The notes below the pieces were generated by a model. The model was not told where the DNA came from and ran no database searches. It saw only the letters and a program-made list of their open reading frames with translations. A DNA stretch of 64,000 nt, from the NCBI GenBank assembly GCA_963770035.1, contig CAVYON010000005.1, forward strand, positions 62,001 through 126,000, written 5' to 3'. A program made the position numbers and the translations under genes. This stretch comes from Roseiarcus sp963770035. Lineage in GTDB: Bacteria; Pseudomonadota; Alphaproteobacteria; Rhizobiales; Beijerinckiaceae. Within the stretch, counting starts at the first letter, position 1. Every line of letters begins with the position of its first letter. Below, piece after piece: positions 38,413 to 48,225 of the stretch.

Positions 38413-40305
38413 ATGCTCGAATCGATGCGCAACGCAGCCCAAGGCGTGGTCGGCAAGGCGGTCATGACCGTGGTGATGGGCCTGATCATCGTGAGCTTCG
38501 TCATCTGGGGCGTCGGCGACATGCTGCGCGGCTTCACCGCCACCACGGTCGCTTCCGTCGGCAGCGAGAAAATCACGACGCAGGATTTCCGCGACCAGTT
38601 CCAGCGCACGCTGCAGCAATATCAGCGCCGCACGCGCCAGCCGCTGACCAACGACCAGGCCCGCGCTATCGGGCTCGACCGTCAGGTGCTGCAGCAAATG
38701 ATCAGCGAGGCGGCGATCGATGAAGAGGCGCGCAGGCTGGGCCTCGACGTCTCGAACGAGGCGCTGCGCAGGCTGATCACGTCGAACCCCAATTTTCAGG
38801 ACAAGGGCGCCTTCGATCCGGAGAAGTTCGCGAGCCTGCTGCGCGACAACGACCTTAACGAACGCTACTACGTGGCCGAGCTGAAAAAGAACGCGCTCAG
38901 GCAATTCATCATCGCGGCGCTCACGACCGGCGCGACGGCGCCCAGCGCGATGGTGAACGCCGAGGCCGCCTACGACAGTCAGACGCGTTCGGCGGACACG
39001 TTCGTTCTGCCGGCCTCCGCTGCAGGCGACATCCCCGCGCCGTCGGAAGATGCGCTCAAGGCCTACTTCAATGACCGGAAATCCAGCTATCGCGCCCCTG
39101 AATACCGCGGCATGGACGTTGTCTCGCTGGAACCGGACACGCTCGCCAATCCCGCCGAGGTCAGCGACGCGGACGCCGAGGGTGCCTACGCGCGGATGGC
39201 CGGAGCGGATCCGAAATTTGGCGCGCCCGAGACCCGCGACCTCCAGCAGATCGTGTTTCCAAATGAAGCCGATGCCCAAGCGGCGGCGGCCAAGATCAAA
39301 GCCGGCGCGAGCTTCGACGACATCGTCAAGGAGCGTAATCTGAAGCCGGAGGACGTCGACCTCGGCCAGACCGCCAAGGACGCGCTTCTCGACCCCGCTG
39401 AGGCCAGCGCGGTGTTCGGCCTCCCCGTCGGAGGGGTCAGCGGTGTCCTGCCCAGCCAGTTCGGCCCAGTCATTGTGCGGGTGAAGAGCGTCACGCCGTC
39501 GACCGTGAAACCGTTCGCCGAGGTCGCCGAGGACATCAAACGCCGGATCTCCTCTGCTCGCGCCGGCGACAAGATCCAGGCGCTGCGCGACAAGATCGAG
39601 GACCTCCGGGTGTCCGGCAAACCTCTCCCTGAGGCCGCCAAGGCGGTCGGCCTGACGACACTCTCGGTTCCCGCCGTCGACGCGAGCGGCCGGGACCCGA
39701 GCGGCAAGGAAATCGCCCTGCCCGACAAGGCCGAGCTTCTCCGCGCCGCCTTTGCCTCCGACGTCGGTCTGGACGAAGCGCCGATCCCCACCAAGGACCG
39801 CGGCTTCGTCTGGTTCGACGTCACCAAGATCGATCCCTCGCATGAGCGCTCGTTCGAGGAAGCGAAGCCCCAGGTCGAGGCGCAGTGGCGCGCCGAGCAG
39901 ATCGACAAGGCGCTCGCGGCCAAGGCGGACGATCTGGTCAAACGGCTGCGCGACGGCGCCGGCTTCGCCGATATCGCCAAAAGCGCTGGCTCGGCGGTCA
40001 AGTCTGTCGCGGACATTCGCCGCAACGAGAAGACGAGCCTGCCAGCGTCCGTGGTCGCGGCAATCTTTCGCGAGCCGGCCGATGGCGTTGGATCGGCCGC
40101 AACAGCGGACGGGCGCACGGTGTTCAAGATCACCGCCGACAAGACCCCTCCCGTCGAGACCATCGATCCGCGAGTCAAGCAGATGGCCCAGGAACTCGAC
40201 GGCGCGAGCCGCGAGAGCCTGGTCGATCAATACGTCGCGGCGCTTCGCCGAACGCTTGGCGTGCACGTCAACCCAGCCGTTCTGCAATCCGCCGAAGGCG
40301 GCTGA
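38413..40305 (+). CDS. ppiD: Membrane-anchored peptidyl-prolyl isomerase PpiD
   Basis: A 630-residue periplasmic folding factor with one N-terminal anchor (VVGKAVMTVVMGLIIVSFVI). A SurA-like chaperone region follows (ITTQDFRDQFQRTLQQYQRR), and a parvulin-type PPIase region lies near 255-360 (ETRDLQQIVFPNEADAQAAA), then a long C-terminal chaperone part. Length matches alphaproteobacterial PpiD. It assists outer-membrane and exported proteins leaving the Sec channel. The trpE start lies five bases after its stop, so they are co-transcribed, as in several Rhizobiales. Confidence 0.88.
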   Translation: MLESMRNAAQGVVGKAVMTVVMGLIIVSFVIWGVGDMLRGFTATTVASVGSEKITTQDFRDQFQRTLQQYQRRTRQPLTNDQARAIGLDRQVLQQMISEAAIDEEARRLGLDVSNEALRRLITSNPNFQDKGAFDPEKFASLLRDNDLNERYYVAELKKNALRQFIIAALTTGATAPSAMVNAEAAYDSQTRSADTFVLPASAAGDIPAPSEDALKAYFNDRKSSYRAPEYRGMDVVSLEPDTLANPAEVSDADAEGAYARMAGADPKFGAPETRDLQQIVFPNEADAQAAAAKIKAGASFDDIVKERNLKPEDVDLGQTAKDALLDPAEASAVFGLPVGGVSGVLPSQFGPVIVRVKSVTPSTVKPFAEVAEDIKRRISSARAGDKIQALRDKIEDLRVSGKPLPEAAKAVGLTTLSVPAVDASGRDPSGKEIALPDKAELLRAAFASDVGLDEAPIPTKDRGFVWFDVTKIDPSHERSFEEAKPQVEAQWRAEQIDKALAAKADDLVKRLRDGAGFADIAKSAGSAVKSVADIRRNEKTSLPASVVAAIFREPADGVGSAATADGRTVFKITADKTPPVETIDPRVKQMAQELDGASRESLVDQYVAALRRTLGVHVNPAVLQSAEGG

Positions 40306-40310
40306 TTCCG

Positions 40311-41833
40311 ATGACCCTGATCCCCGACTACGAGTCGTTTGAACGCGCCTATCAGGCGGGCGCCGCGACGGTCGCGGTGACCACCCTGGTCGCCGATCTT
40401 GAAACCCCGGTTTCGGCCTATCTCAAGCTCGCGCGGGGCCGCGTCGGCAACATGTTCCTGCTGGAATCGGTCGAAGGGGCGCCCAGCGCGGGCGCTATTC
40501 GATGATCGGTCTCGATCCCGATCTCGTCTTCCGATCGACCGGCGAGCGCGCGGAGATCAACCGGAAGGCGCTCCACGAACCCGACGCCTTCGCGTTCGTC
40601 CCCGGGGATCCGCTCGCGGCGCTGCGGGCGCTGCTTGAGGAGTCGCGCATTCACTTGCCGCCGGGGTTGCCGCCGATGTCGGCGGGCGTGTTCGGCTACC
40701 TCGGCTACGACATGGTGCGGCGGATGGAAAGGCTCGCGCCGGCCAGGCCCGACCCGATCGGCGTGCCGGACATGCTTCTGATCCGGCCGACCGCAATGGT
40801 GGTGTTCGATGCGGCGCGAGACGAAATGGCGATCGTGACGCCTATTCGCCCGGCGCCCGGTGTCTCGGCCAAGGCGGCGCATGAGGCGGCCGCGGAGCGG
40901 CTCGAGGCCATCGTGGCCGCGCTCGAAGCGCCGTTCGACCACGGCGCCGGCGAAACCGCCGACCCCTTGCTTGTGGCGGGCGAAGCGGTCTCCAACACGA
41001 CGGAGGCCGAATATAGGGCGATGGTCGCCAAGGCGAAGGATTACATCGCCGCCGGCGACGCGTTCCAGATCGTTCTGTCGCAGCGCTTCGTGAGCCGCTT
41101 CGACCTGCCCGCCTTCTCGCTTTACCGGGCGCTGCGGCGGGTCAACCCGTCGCCCTATCTGTGCTACCTCGACTTCGGCGGCTTCCAGATTGTCGTGTCG
41201 AGCCCCGAGATCCTGGTCCGGGTGCGGGACGGCAAGGTGGTCATTCGGCCGATTGCCGGCACGAGGCCGCGCGGCAAAACGCCAAGCGAGGATGCGGCGC
41301 TGGAGGCGGAGTTGCTCGCCGATCCGAAGGAGCGCGCCGAGCACCTGATGCTGCTCGACCTCGGCCGCAACGACGTCGGCCGGGTGGCCAAGATCGGCTC
41401 GGTCAAGGTGACCGACAGCTTCTTCACCGAGCGCTACAGCCACGTGATGCACATCGTCTCCAACGTCGAGGGCGAAATGCGGGACGACGTCGATGTAGTC
41501 ACGGCCCTTGCGGCCGGCTTCCCGGCCGGGACTGTCTCAGGCGCGCCCAAAGTGCGGGCAATGGAAATCATCGACGAACTCGAGAAGGACAAGCGCGGCA
41601 TCTACGCCGGCTGCATCGGCTATTTCGGGGCGGGCGGCGAGATGGACACCTGCATCGTGCTGCGCGCCTCGGTGGTGAAGGACGGCCGCATGCATGTCCA
41701 GGCGGGCGCCGGGATCGTCTACGATTCCTCCCCCGCCTCCGAGCAGGCCGAATGCGTCAACAAGGCGCGCGCGCTGTTCCGCGCGGCGGAGGAGGCGGTG
41801 CGGTTCGCCGCGCGGGGAAAGCGCGGGCAATAG
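40311..41833 (+). pseudogene. trpE: Anthranilate synthase component I (one frameshift)
   Basis: The start frame gives TLIPDYESFERAYQAGAATV and GRVGNMFLLESVEG, ending in a stop at 40505. The family continues one frame over from 40,495: RYSMIGLDPDLVFRSTGERA, QIVLSQRFVSRFDLPAFSLY, RNDVGRVAKIGSVKVTD, ERYSHVMHIVSNVEGEM and GAPKVRAMEIIDELEKDKRG, all hallmarks of the chorismate-binding domain. A missing G in the run at ~40,484-40,487 explains it. Corrected length is ~507 residues, normal for TrpE, which makes anthranilate in tryptophan synthesis. No trpG or trpD follows. Confidence 0.88.
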
Positions 41834-41955
41834 CGTCGTCTGGAGGACGGACAGACCTCCAAATCCTCTCCGTCTTCGCGTTGACGCAGCGATCTTCCGT
41901 CCGATACCGTGCGGTCGGAAAGCGACCGCATAAGGTCGGAACGAGGGAGGATCCC

Positions 41956-43485
41956 ATGTGCAGCCTATGCGACGTCGCGCCCCAGCACGGTGGGGCGTGG
42001 AGCGAGAATCACGCCTTCGTCGCGCATGCGACGGGTGCTCGCCGCCAAGCCGCCGCGCCGACCAACCTCGAAGCCGTTCACGGCGCCGCGGCGTCCGCGA
42101 TGCCAGAAGACGTCGGCGCGAACGGCAGGCGGACGCTCATCAAGGGCGGCGTCATTCTCTCGATGGACGACAGCGTCGGCAATTTCGCCCGTGGCGACGT
42201 GCTCATCGAGGGCTCAAGGATCGCCGAGGTCGCCGCGTCCATCCACGCGCCGGACGCAGCGGTCATCGACGCCTCCGGCCATATCGTGACGCCGGGCTTC
42301 ATCGACACCCACCACCACCAATTCGAGACCGCTCTGCGCGGCTTTCTCGCCGACGCCATCCTGATCAACGACGGGAGGCCGGAAAGCACGCACAACTATT
42401 ACGAATTCGTCCTGCAGAAGCTGTCGATGGGCTATCGTCCCGAGGACGTCTACATCAATGAACTGTTCGGCGGGATCGCACAGGTCGACGCCGGCGTGAC
42501 GGGCGTGATGGACGTGAGCCAAATCCATCACTCGCCTGAGCATTCCGACGCCGCCGTCGCCGCCCTTCGCGAAACGGGCCGCCACGCGGTGTTCGGCTAC
42601 TTCGAGGGTTGGGGCGCGAAGTCGAGATATCCGAACGACGCCAAGCGGCTTCGTGAACAGCACTTTTCGTCCTCGGACCAGTTGATCAGCATGCTCATGG
42701 GGGGCGAGATCTACCTTCCGGGTTATGAAGAGGCTTGGCGCGTGGGACGGGAGCTGAACCTGCCAGTCGCCCTGCACGTGGTCGGCACGTTCGGCATGCA
42801 GCCGACCTTCGACGCCCTCGCCGCCGCCGGGAAATTCGGTCCGGACTGCTTTTTCATTCACATGACGGGAATGAGCGAGGTCGGCTGGAAGGCCGCGGCG
42901 GATGCAGGCGCGCACGTGTCGATCTCGGCGCCGATCGAGATGCACATGCGGCACGGAATGCCGCCGATCCAGAAGGTGATCGACCTCGGTATCAGCGCTT
43001 CCCTGTCGAGCGACGTCGAATGCACCATGACCGCGGACATGTTCACGCAGATGCGCAGCGCGCTCACGCTGCAACGGATGCAAGCCAACGAACTCGCCTT
43101 GCAGGGCAAGGACTATCCGAAGCTGATGTCCGTCGCCGACGCCTTGCGCCTCGCCACGATCGGCGGCGCCAAAGGCCTGAGGATCGACAGCCGCACCGGC
43201 TCGCTCACGCCGGGCAAGCACGCCGACATCGTCCTGCTCGACGCGACCGCGCTCAATGTCGCGCCGCTCAACCATGCGGCTGGCGCGGTCGTTACCCTGA
43301 TGGAACGGTCGAACGTATCCACAGTGCTATGCAACGGGGCGATCAAGAAGTGGCGTGGGCGAATCGTCGGCCACGACGTGGCGAAACTGCGCGCTGAGCT
43401 CGAGGCAAGCCGTGATTTCGTGTTCGCGGCGGCCGGAGTCGCGCCGGACCTCTTCCGGGCTCTTGAGGGGACGGCTCCCGACTGA
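41956..43485 (+). CDS. Amidohydrolase superfamily protein (SsnA/TrzN/ATZ-like)
   Basis: A 509-residue protein; the start is supported by GAGGGAGG five bases upstream. The N-terminal ~55 residues (MCSLCDVAPQHGG ...) are a Cys/His-containing extension. The amidohydrolase starts with LIKGGVILSMDDSVGNFARG, the metal site HxH is in TPGFIDTHHHQFETALRGF near 115, further His in VALHVVGTFG near 275 and FIHMTGMSEVGW near 300, and the metal Asp in ISASLSSDVECTMTADMF near 355. The C-terminal LTPGKHADIVLLDATALNV closes the beta-sandwich. It likely hydrolyses a C-N bond in a nitrogenous ring compound; the substrate is unknown. Confidence 0.8.
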   Translation: MCSLCDVAPQHGGAWSENHAFVAHATGARRQAAAPTNLEAVHGAAASAMPEDVGANGRRTLIKGGVILSMDDSVGNFARGDVLIEGSRIAEVAASIHAPDAAVIDASGHIVTPGFIDTHHHQFETALRGFLADAILINDGRPESTHNYYEFVLQKLSMGYRPEDVYINELFGGIAQVDAGVTGVMDVSQIHHSPEHSDAAVAALRETGRHAVFGYFEGWGAKSRYPNDAKRLREQHFSSSDQLISMLMGGEIYLPGYEEAWRVGRELNLPVALHVVGTFGMQPTFDALAAAGKFGPDCFFIHMTGMSEVGWKAAADAGAHVSISAPIEMHMRHGMPPIQKVIDLGISASLSSDVECTMTADMFTQMRSALTLQRMQANELALQGKDYPKLMSVADALRLATIGGAKGLRIDSRTGSLTPGKHADIVLLDATALNVAPLNHAAGAVVTLMERSNVSTVLCNGAIKKWRGRIVGHDVAKLRAELEASRDFVFAAAGVAPDLFRALEGTAPD

Positions 43486-43819
43486 GTGGGATTGGCCCAC
43501 TCCGTCGACATGGGTGTCGGCCTCCAGCGGCGTTGACCGTTCTCGACGGCAACAGCCCGACGGCGGACTTTAGACGTCGACGACGGGTCGCACCGCCTTG
43601 TCCGGGCGCGCCTCGGGCCTGCCGATCGCCTCGCGCTGCGCCGAAGGGGGCGAAGCATTTCCCCCGAAGGGCCCCGCTTGTCGGCCTCGCCAACCTGCAT
43701 GCAAGGTTCCACAGCCGTTCACCAGACAAAACTCCTCGCGCGCGAACGAGGCGAGCTGAACGCTCGCAATTGTCGGCGGACGCTGGCGCAGCTATAAGCC
43801 GATCAGAAAGCAAACGAGA
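43486..43819. other. Intergenic stretch without a supported gene
   Basis: A stem GAGTGGG/CCCACTC (43484-43502) overlaps the amidohydrolase stop and may end transcription, though it lacks a T-run. I see nothing else that I can support before the LysM gene. Confidence 0.4.
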
Positions 43820-44893
43820 ATGCCCTCACAAAATGCGCTGATCGGGATGGGCGCGGCCGGCGTCGCAGCCGTGGCGGTCGGTGCCGCCAGCATCTATTTG
43901 GTCCATCCGGCCTTTCTCTGGCCGAATCCCGCTCCGCCCGCGGTCACCGAGCCGGTAAAGCCTGCCGCGCCCACGGTGCCTGAGAAGGCGACCGCCCCTG
44001 ACAGGACGGCCGCCGCCGCGCCGTCCGCACCCCCCGCCCCGGCCGCGGTCAAGCCATCTTTCGATGTCGTGAGCGTCGATCCGACCGGTCAGGCGGTCGT
44101 CGCCGGGCGCGCGGCGCCGAACGTCAAGGTCGCCCTCCTCGACGGCGGACAGACGCTCGCCGAGGCGATGACGGACGCGCATGGGCAGTTCGTCGTCATT
44201 CCGGCCCCGCTTTCCCCTGGCGATCATAGCCTGATGTTGTCCACGGCGGCCGACGGGGCGGCTGAAACGTCGAACGCAGTGCCGGTCGTCGTGGTCGCGC
44301 CGCCGCCCAAGCCGACGACGGTTGCATCGGCTGACCTCCCGGCCGCCGCTGCGGGCGCAGCCTCGGCGGCCCCGGCTGAAATCGCCGTCCAGTCGGTCGA
44401 GGCGAGCGCCAACGGCGGAATGGTCGCTAGGGGCAAGGCTCGACCGAACGCCACCGTTCGGCTCTATGTGGACGACGCCTTTGTCGGTGACGCCAAGACC
44501 CGCGGCGACGGACGCTGGTCGCTGACGATCGAGCGCGGCATGACCCCCGGCGGCTATTCCGTCCGCGCCGACGAGATCGACCCGAGCGACGCCAAGGTTG
44601 TCGCGCGCGCCGAAGCGCCCTTCACCGTCCCGGCGCTGGCCGCGTCGCAAAAGCAGGCGTCCGCCGCCTCCTCTCCCGCTCCGGTCCCCTCGCCGTCCGA
44701 CGTGGTGGTGGACATGGTGCAGACCCACCACGTCGAGCGCGGCCACACGCTCTGGGGGATCAGTCAGAAATTCTACGGCGACGGGTCTCGCTACGCGGTG
44801 ATCTTCTCGGCGAACGCGGACCAGATCCGCAATCCGAACCTGATCTATCCGGGCCAGACATTCGTCGTGCCGAAAGGTCTGCCGAAACCTTGA
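43820..44893 (+). CDS. Membrane-anchored LysM peptidoglycan-binding protein
   Basis: A 357-residue protein with an N-terminal anchor (LIGMGAAGVAAVAVGAASIY), then an Ala/Pro-rich linker, one or two Ig-like repeats (FDVVSVDPTGQAVVAGRAAP; SVEASANGGMVARGKARPNA) and a C-terminal LysM domain (HHVERGHTLWGISQKFYGDG ... NPNLIYPGQTFVVPKG). LysM binds N-acetylglucosamine chains, so the protein sits in the periplasm against the cell wall. This architecture is common in Rhizobiales. The LysM sequence is complete. Confidence 0.85.
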   Translation: MPSQNALIGMGAAGVAAVAVGAASIYLVHPAFLWPNPAPPAVTEPVKPAAPTVPEKATAPDRTAAAAPSAPPAPAAVKPSFDVVSVDPTGQAVVAGRAAPNVKVALLDGGQTLAEAMTDAHGQFVVIPAPLSPGDHSLMLSTAADGAAETSNAVPVVVVAPPPKPTTVASADLPAAAAGAASAAPAEIAVQSVEASANGGMVARGKARPNATVRLYVDDAFVGDAKTRGDGRWSLTIERGMTPGGYSVRADEIDPSDAKVVARAEAPFTVPALAASQKQASAASSPAPVPSPSDVVVDMVQTHHVERGHTLWGISQKFYGDGSRYAVIFSANADQIRNPNLIYPGQTFVVPKGLPKP

Positions 44894-44945
44894 CCCGGCC
44901 CGCGGCCGCCTTGCAGGTCGACCAACCCGGCGCCAAGTTTACTCG

Positions 44946-46238
44946 ATGCCGCATCCGTCCGCAGAGCCGAAGTTCGCAATCGCCGACCTCGACGGGGCGT
45001 TGGCCCAGAAGGTTGTCGACATCCACATCTGGGCGGTGCGGGAGGGCCTGCGCGGGACCGCCGCCGCGGGGCTGTTCGACGGCTATTGCCAGCGGCTCGT
45101 GGTCCACGGAATCCCGTTGTGGCGGGCGCACTCCGCCATGGAAACCCTGCATCCGCAATGGAACGGCTACGGCGTCACCTGGCGACGGGACCTCAACGCC
45201 ATCGCGCCGGAAAACTACCCCCACGAGGACGACGACGAACCGGTCTGGGTTCGGAGTCCATTCTACGCGATGATCGAACGGGCGCGCGCCGGCGAGCACA
45301 ACCCCACCATGCGCCGCCGCCTGTCCGACGGTCCGGCAGAGCGCGATTTCGCGGTGCTCGAAGAATTCTTCGCCGAGGGCGCGAGCGACTACGCGGCTTA
45401 CCTTTTCGTCTATGGCGACCCCATCGCCCTAAGACAGGGAAAGGGTGACCGATCGCAAGGAACCGGGGTCGTCTATTCCTTCACGACCGACCGGAACGGC
45501 GGCTTCAACGACGACGACCTCATGCTGGTGGAGACGACCCTGCCGGCGTTGTCGCTGGCGATGAAAGCCCACACCGGCCACGAAATCGCGTCCGGTCTGC
45601 TTCGCACCTATCTCGGCTGGGACGCCGGCGGTCGCGTCCACGCGGGCGCGGTCACGCGCGGGTCGATGGAGCGGCTGCGGGCCGCAATCTGGTATGCCGA
45701 CATCCGCGGCTTCACGACGCTGAGCGACGCCGCGCCAGGGCCGGCGGTGATCGACCTGCTCAACGACATCTTCGAGACCCTGGCTGCGCCGCTGCGGGAG
45801 CGCGGCGGCCAGGTACTGAAGTTCATCGGCGACGCCATGCTGGCGACCTTCGCCTTCGAGGAGGGCGCCCAGGCCGAGACCTGCGCCTGGGCGCTCGAAG
45901 CCGCGCTCGAGGCGACCGCGGCGCTCGAGGCGCTGAACCGGTCCCGCGCCGAGGCGGGCGCTCCGCCGGTCGCGGTCGACTTCGCCCTGCATGTCGGCGA
46001 GGTGCTGTATGGCAATGTCGGGGCGGCCGACCGGCTCGACTTCACCGCCATCGGCCCGGCGATCAACGAGGTCGTCCGGATCGAGGCTTTGTGCGAACCG
46101 CTCGGCCGGCCAATTCTGGTCTCGGCCGAATTCGCTTCTATGGCCGGCGAGACCGGCCTGCCGCTCGAGTCGGTCGGCCTGCACGCGCTTCGCGGGGTGA
46201 AGGCTCCAAAGGAACTGTTCGCCGTCGAGCCCGGCTGA
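44946..46238 (+). CDS. Class III adenylate/guanylate cyclase domain protein
   Basis: A 430-residue cytosolic protein. The N-terminal ~230 residues are a sensor-like region without a clear name (TAAAGLFDGYCQRLVVHGIP; VYSFTTDRNGGFNDDDLMLV). The cyclase domain (~240-425) has the metal Asp in IWYADIRGFTTLSDAAPG, the second Asp in VLKFIGDAMLATFAFEEG and the dimer/base-binding stretch LHVGEVLYGNVGAADRLDFT AIGPAINEVVRIEAL. This layout is typical of the many rhizobial class III cyclases that make cAMP. The start ATG lies 53 bases after the LysM stop. Confidence 0.88.
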   Translation: MPHPSAEPKFAIADLDGALAQKVVDIHIWAVREGLRGTAAAGLFDGYCQRLVVHGIPLWRAHSAMETLHPQWNGYGVTWRRDLNAIAPENYPHEDDDEPVWVRSPFYAMIERARAGEHNPTMRRRLSDGPAERDFAVLEEFFAEGASDYAAYLFVYGDPIALRQGKGDRSQGTGVVYSFTTDRNGGFNDDDLMLVETTLPALSLAMKAHTGHEIASGLLRTYLGWDAGGRVHAGAVTRGSMERLRAAIWYADIRGFTTLSDAAPGPAVIDLLNDIFETLAAPLRERGGQVLKFIGDAMLATFAFEEGAQAETCAWALEAALEATAALEALNRSRAEAGAPPVAVDFALHVGEVLYGNVGAADRLDFTAIGPAINEVVRIEALCEPLGRPILVSAEFASMAGETGLPLESVGLHALRGVKAPKELFAVEPG

Positions 46239-46746
46239 GCGCTAAGCGCACGGATTTTTTGGCAGAGGCGATTTCAACGGCTTAGGCGCCAAAACGTGCA
46301 ACTTTCGCGTCGACCGGAGTGAGGCCGCCGACACGCCGCCGTTCACGGCCGCGGAATGTGCTTGAGATATTTTTACAGCTTGGTACTGTGCTACATTCGC
46401 GGCCTGTCTCCGCTCAAGGCCTGAAACGACGAAACCGCGCTTCCGGGCGGGCCGGGCGTAGCGTCTGCTAGAAAACGCCCGCTCCGTGCCAAACCTGCTG
46501 ATTCGACCCGCCCCTTGACGCCCACTTCTTTTCTCGGAGGTGTTCCGAAGCGTTTGAGGTTCACCAGTTGGGCGGCCGGCGGCCGGCAGTCGCCCTGCCG
46601 ACGTCGCGGACATCATATCATATCCTCCCGGTCAAAATGACCAATTGGTCGGGAAAGCAGGTTGGAGAGGGCGCAGGGAAGAAAACTTTCCTGAAGTGAG
46701 GGGTCCTCATTATGTATTATATGTGCAAAATAACCCTTGTTTTCGT
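46239..46746. promoter_or_regulatory. Intergenic region upstream of the ROK regulator with a palindrome
   Basis: No gene is supported in this ~500-base gap. It contains a perfect 12-base palindrome GACCAATTGGTC at 46639-46650 and, nearer the ROK start, TTATGTA at 46710-46716, the same core as in the inverted repeat at 48063-48087. Both are candidate autoregulatory sites for the ROK protein. Confidence 0.4.
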
Positions 46747-48027
46747 ATGATCAGAACGCAAGTCATGGAGTGCCCAGGCGTGAATCCGATCCAGGAATTG
46801 GATGGCTTGCCCAATCCCGATAGTGAGCACATTGCCGCGCGGATCCTCTCCCTTATCGCCTCCGGCAAAGCGCGCTCTCGGCTCGAACTGTCTGAGGTCG
46901 CAGGACTTTCCAGATCGACCATCGCTGACCGTCTCTCCTATCTGCTTGAGGGCGAACTCATCGTGGAACGCGTGCAACCTAGCGCTCTGCGCGGGCGGCC
47001 GACCCGGCGGCTTGAACTCAATGTCAGTTCCGCGTTGGTCCTCGCAGCGGATATTGGCGAGACCTACACGCACCTCTCAATCACCGACTTGAGCCCGACA
47101 GTGCTGGCGGAGACCGGCCGAGCGATGGACATCCACAAGGGGCCAGTTCCAATGCTCGGCTGGATCGTTTCGGAATTCCATCGTCTCCTATCCTCAATCG
47201 GCCGTTTGCCTTCCGAGGTGCTCGGGGTGGGTCTGGGCCTACCGGCACAGATCGACTTCGAGTCCGGCCAGGTCGTCGCGCCGTCGCTGATGACCGGGTG
47301 GGAAGATTTCGACATTCGGTCCTGGATCGGCGCGAGGATCGAGGCGCCGGTCATCGTGGAGAACGAAGTAAACCTTATGGCGATCTCCGAGCACCATAGG
47401 TTCTGGCCCCAGATCAACGATCTCTTCTTCCTCAAGGCTGGGACGGGCATCGGAAGCGGCATTATCGCAAACGGGCGTATCTATCGCGGCGCGCGCGGCG
47501 CGGCCGGCGAGATCGGGCACGTCCAAGTCGACGCCGCGGGCGGCCCGCTCTGCCGATGCGGGATGCTCGGATGCCTGGAGGCGCGCGCATCCGGATGGGC
47601 GCTCGCGCGCGACCTTCGCGCCTTGGGCATTCCCGCCGAAAACGCGCGCGATCTCCTGGCTCTCGTCAAGGCCAAGAGGCCGGAAGCCATCCAGCGGGTG
47701 CGGGACGCAGGACAAACTCTGGGCAAGGTCGCAGCGGACATCGGCTGCCTTCTCAACCCCGCCGCCATCATCGTCGGCGGAGTGCTCTCGATGGCCGATG
47801 ACCATCTTATGGATGGACTACGCGGGCTTTTCTATCAGCGCGCCCTCCCCCTCGTCACACGCGGCCTCATTCTGGAGACCGCGAAGGCCGACCCTCAGAC
47901 CTGTGTCCTCCTCGGAGCAGCCCAGATGGTGATCGACGCTGAGTTCGGCCCTGCTCGGGTCAGGAGCACGTTGCGGCGCCCTTGGGCGAGCGGCGCAAAC
48001 GGGCGTCGCGCGGCTTCGATGGGGTGA
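46747..48027 (+). CDS. ROK-family transcriptional regulator
   Basis: A ~427-residue NagC/Mlc-like regulator. The winged HTH is at residues ~35-80 (SRLELSEVAGLSRSTIADRL). The ROK domain follows: LVLAADIGETYTHLSITDL, LPAQIDFESGQVVAPSLM, FFLKAGTGIGSGIIANGRIY and the zinc site GPLCRCGMLGCLEARASGW. Such proteins repress sugar genes until a sugar binds. The start at 46747 is uncertain: no ribosome site is seen, 46765 is an alternative, and the frame is open back to 46645. It lies upstream of, and is co-directional with, a sugar ABC transporter, its likely target. Confidence 0.88.
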   Translation: MIRTQVMECPGVNPIQELDGLPNPDSEHIAARILSLIASGKARSRLELSEVAGLSRSTIADRLSYLLEGELIVERVQPSALRGRPTRRLELNVSSALVLAADIGETYTHLSITDLSPTVLAETGRAMDIHKGPVPMLGWIVSEFHRLLSSIGRLPSEVLGVGLGLPAQIDFESGQVVAPSLMTGWEDFDIRSWIGARIEAPVIVENEVNLMAISEHHRFWPQINDLFFLKAGTGIGSGIIANGRIYRGARGAAGEIGHVQVDAAGGPLCRCGMLGCLEARASGWALARDLRALGIPAENARDLLALVKAKRPEAIQRVRDAGQTLGKVAADIGCLLNPAAIIVGGVLSMADDHLMDGLRGLFYQRALPLVTRGLILETAKADPQTCVLLGAAQMVIDAEFGPARVRSTLRRPWASGANGRRAASMG

Positions 48028-48062
48028 CCGCCGCCGAAGCTGCGTGATTTTTGTCCATCATA

Positions 48063-48087
48063 CTACATAAACGGTGTTTTTATGTAG
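48063..48087. promoter_or_regulatory. Candidate ROK-regulator operator
   Basis: Perfect 9-base inverted repeat CTACATAAA / TTTATGTAG (48063-48071 and 48079-48087) with a 7-base spacer, ~140 bases upstream of the sugar-binding protein gene. Its AT-rich arms resemble NagC/Mlc-type sites in layout. Confidence 0.5.
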
Positions 48088-48225
48088 ACATATCGGCCAA
48101 AACGCGCCAATGTAACCCTGCTGAGCAATCCGCCTCGTCGTCAGACGAAGGCGGCCCTCGGGAGGGCATCGTGATCGGCGCCGTGAGCGTTCACATCCGT
48201 CGGCGCCATCCAACAAGGAGGAGGA

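Noticed and set aside
38344..40287. A 647-codon minus-strand frame opposite ppiD
   Set aside because: It mirrors the ppiD codons and has typical high-GC antisense composition with no recognisable motif; ppiD is intact on the other strand.
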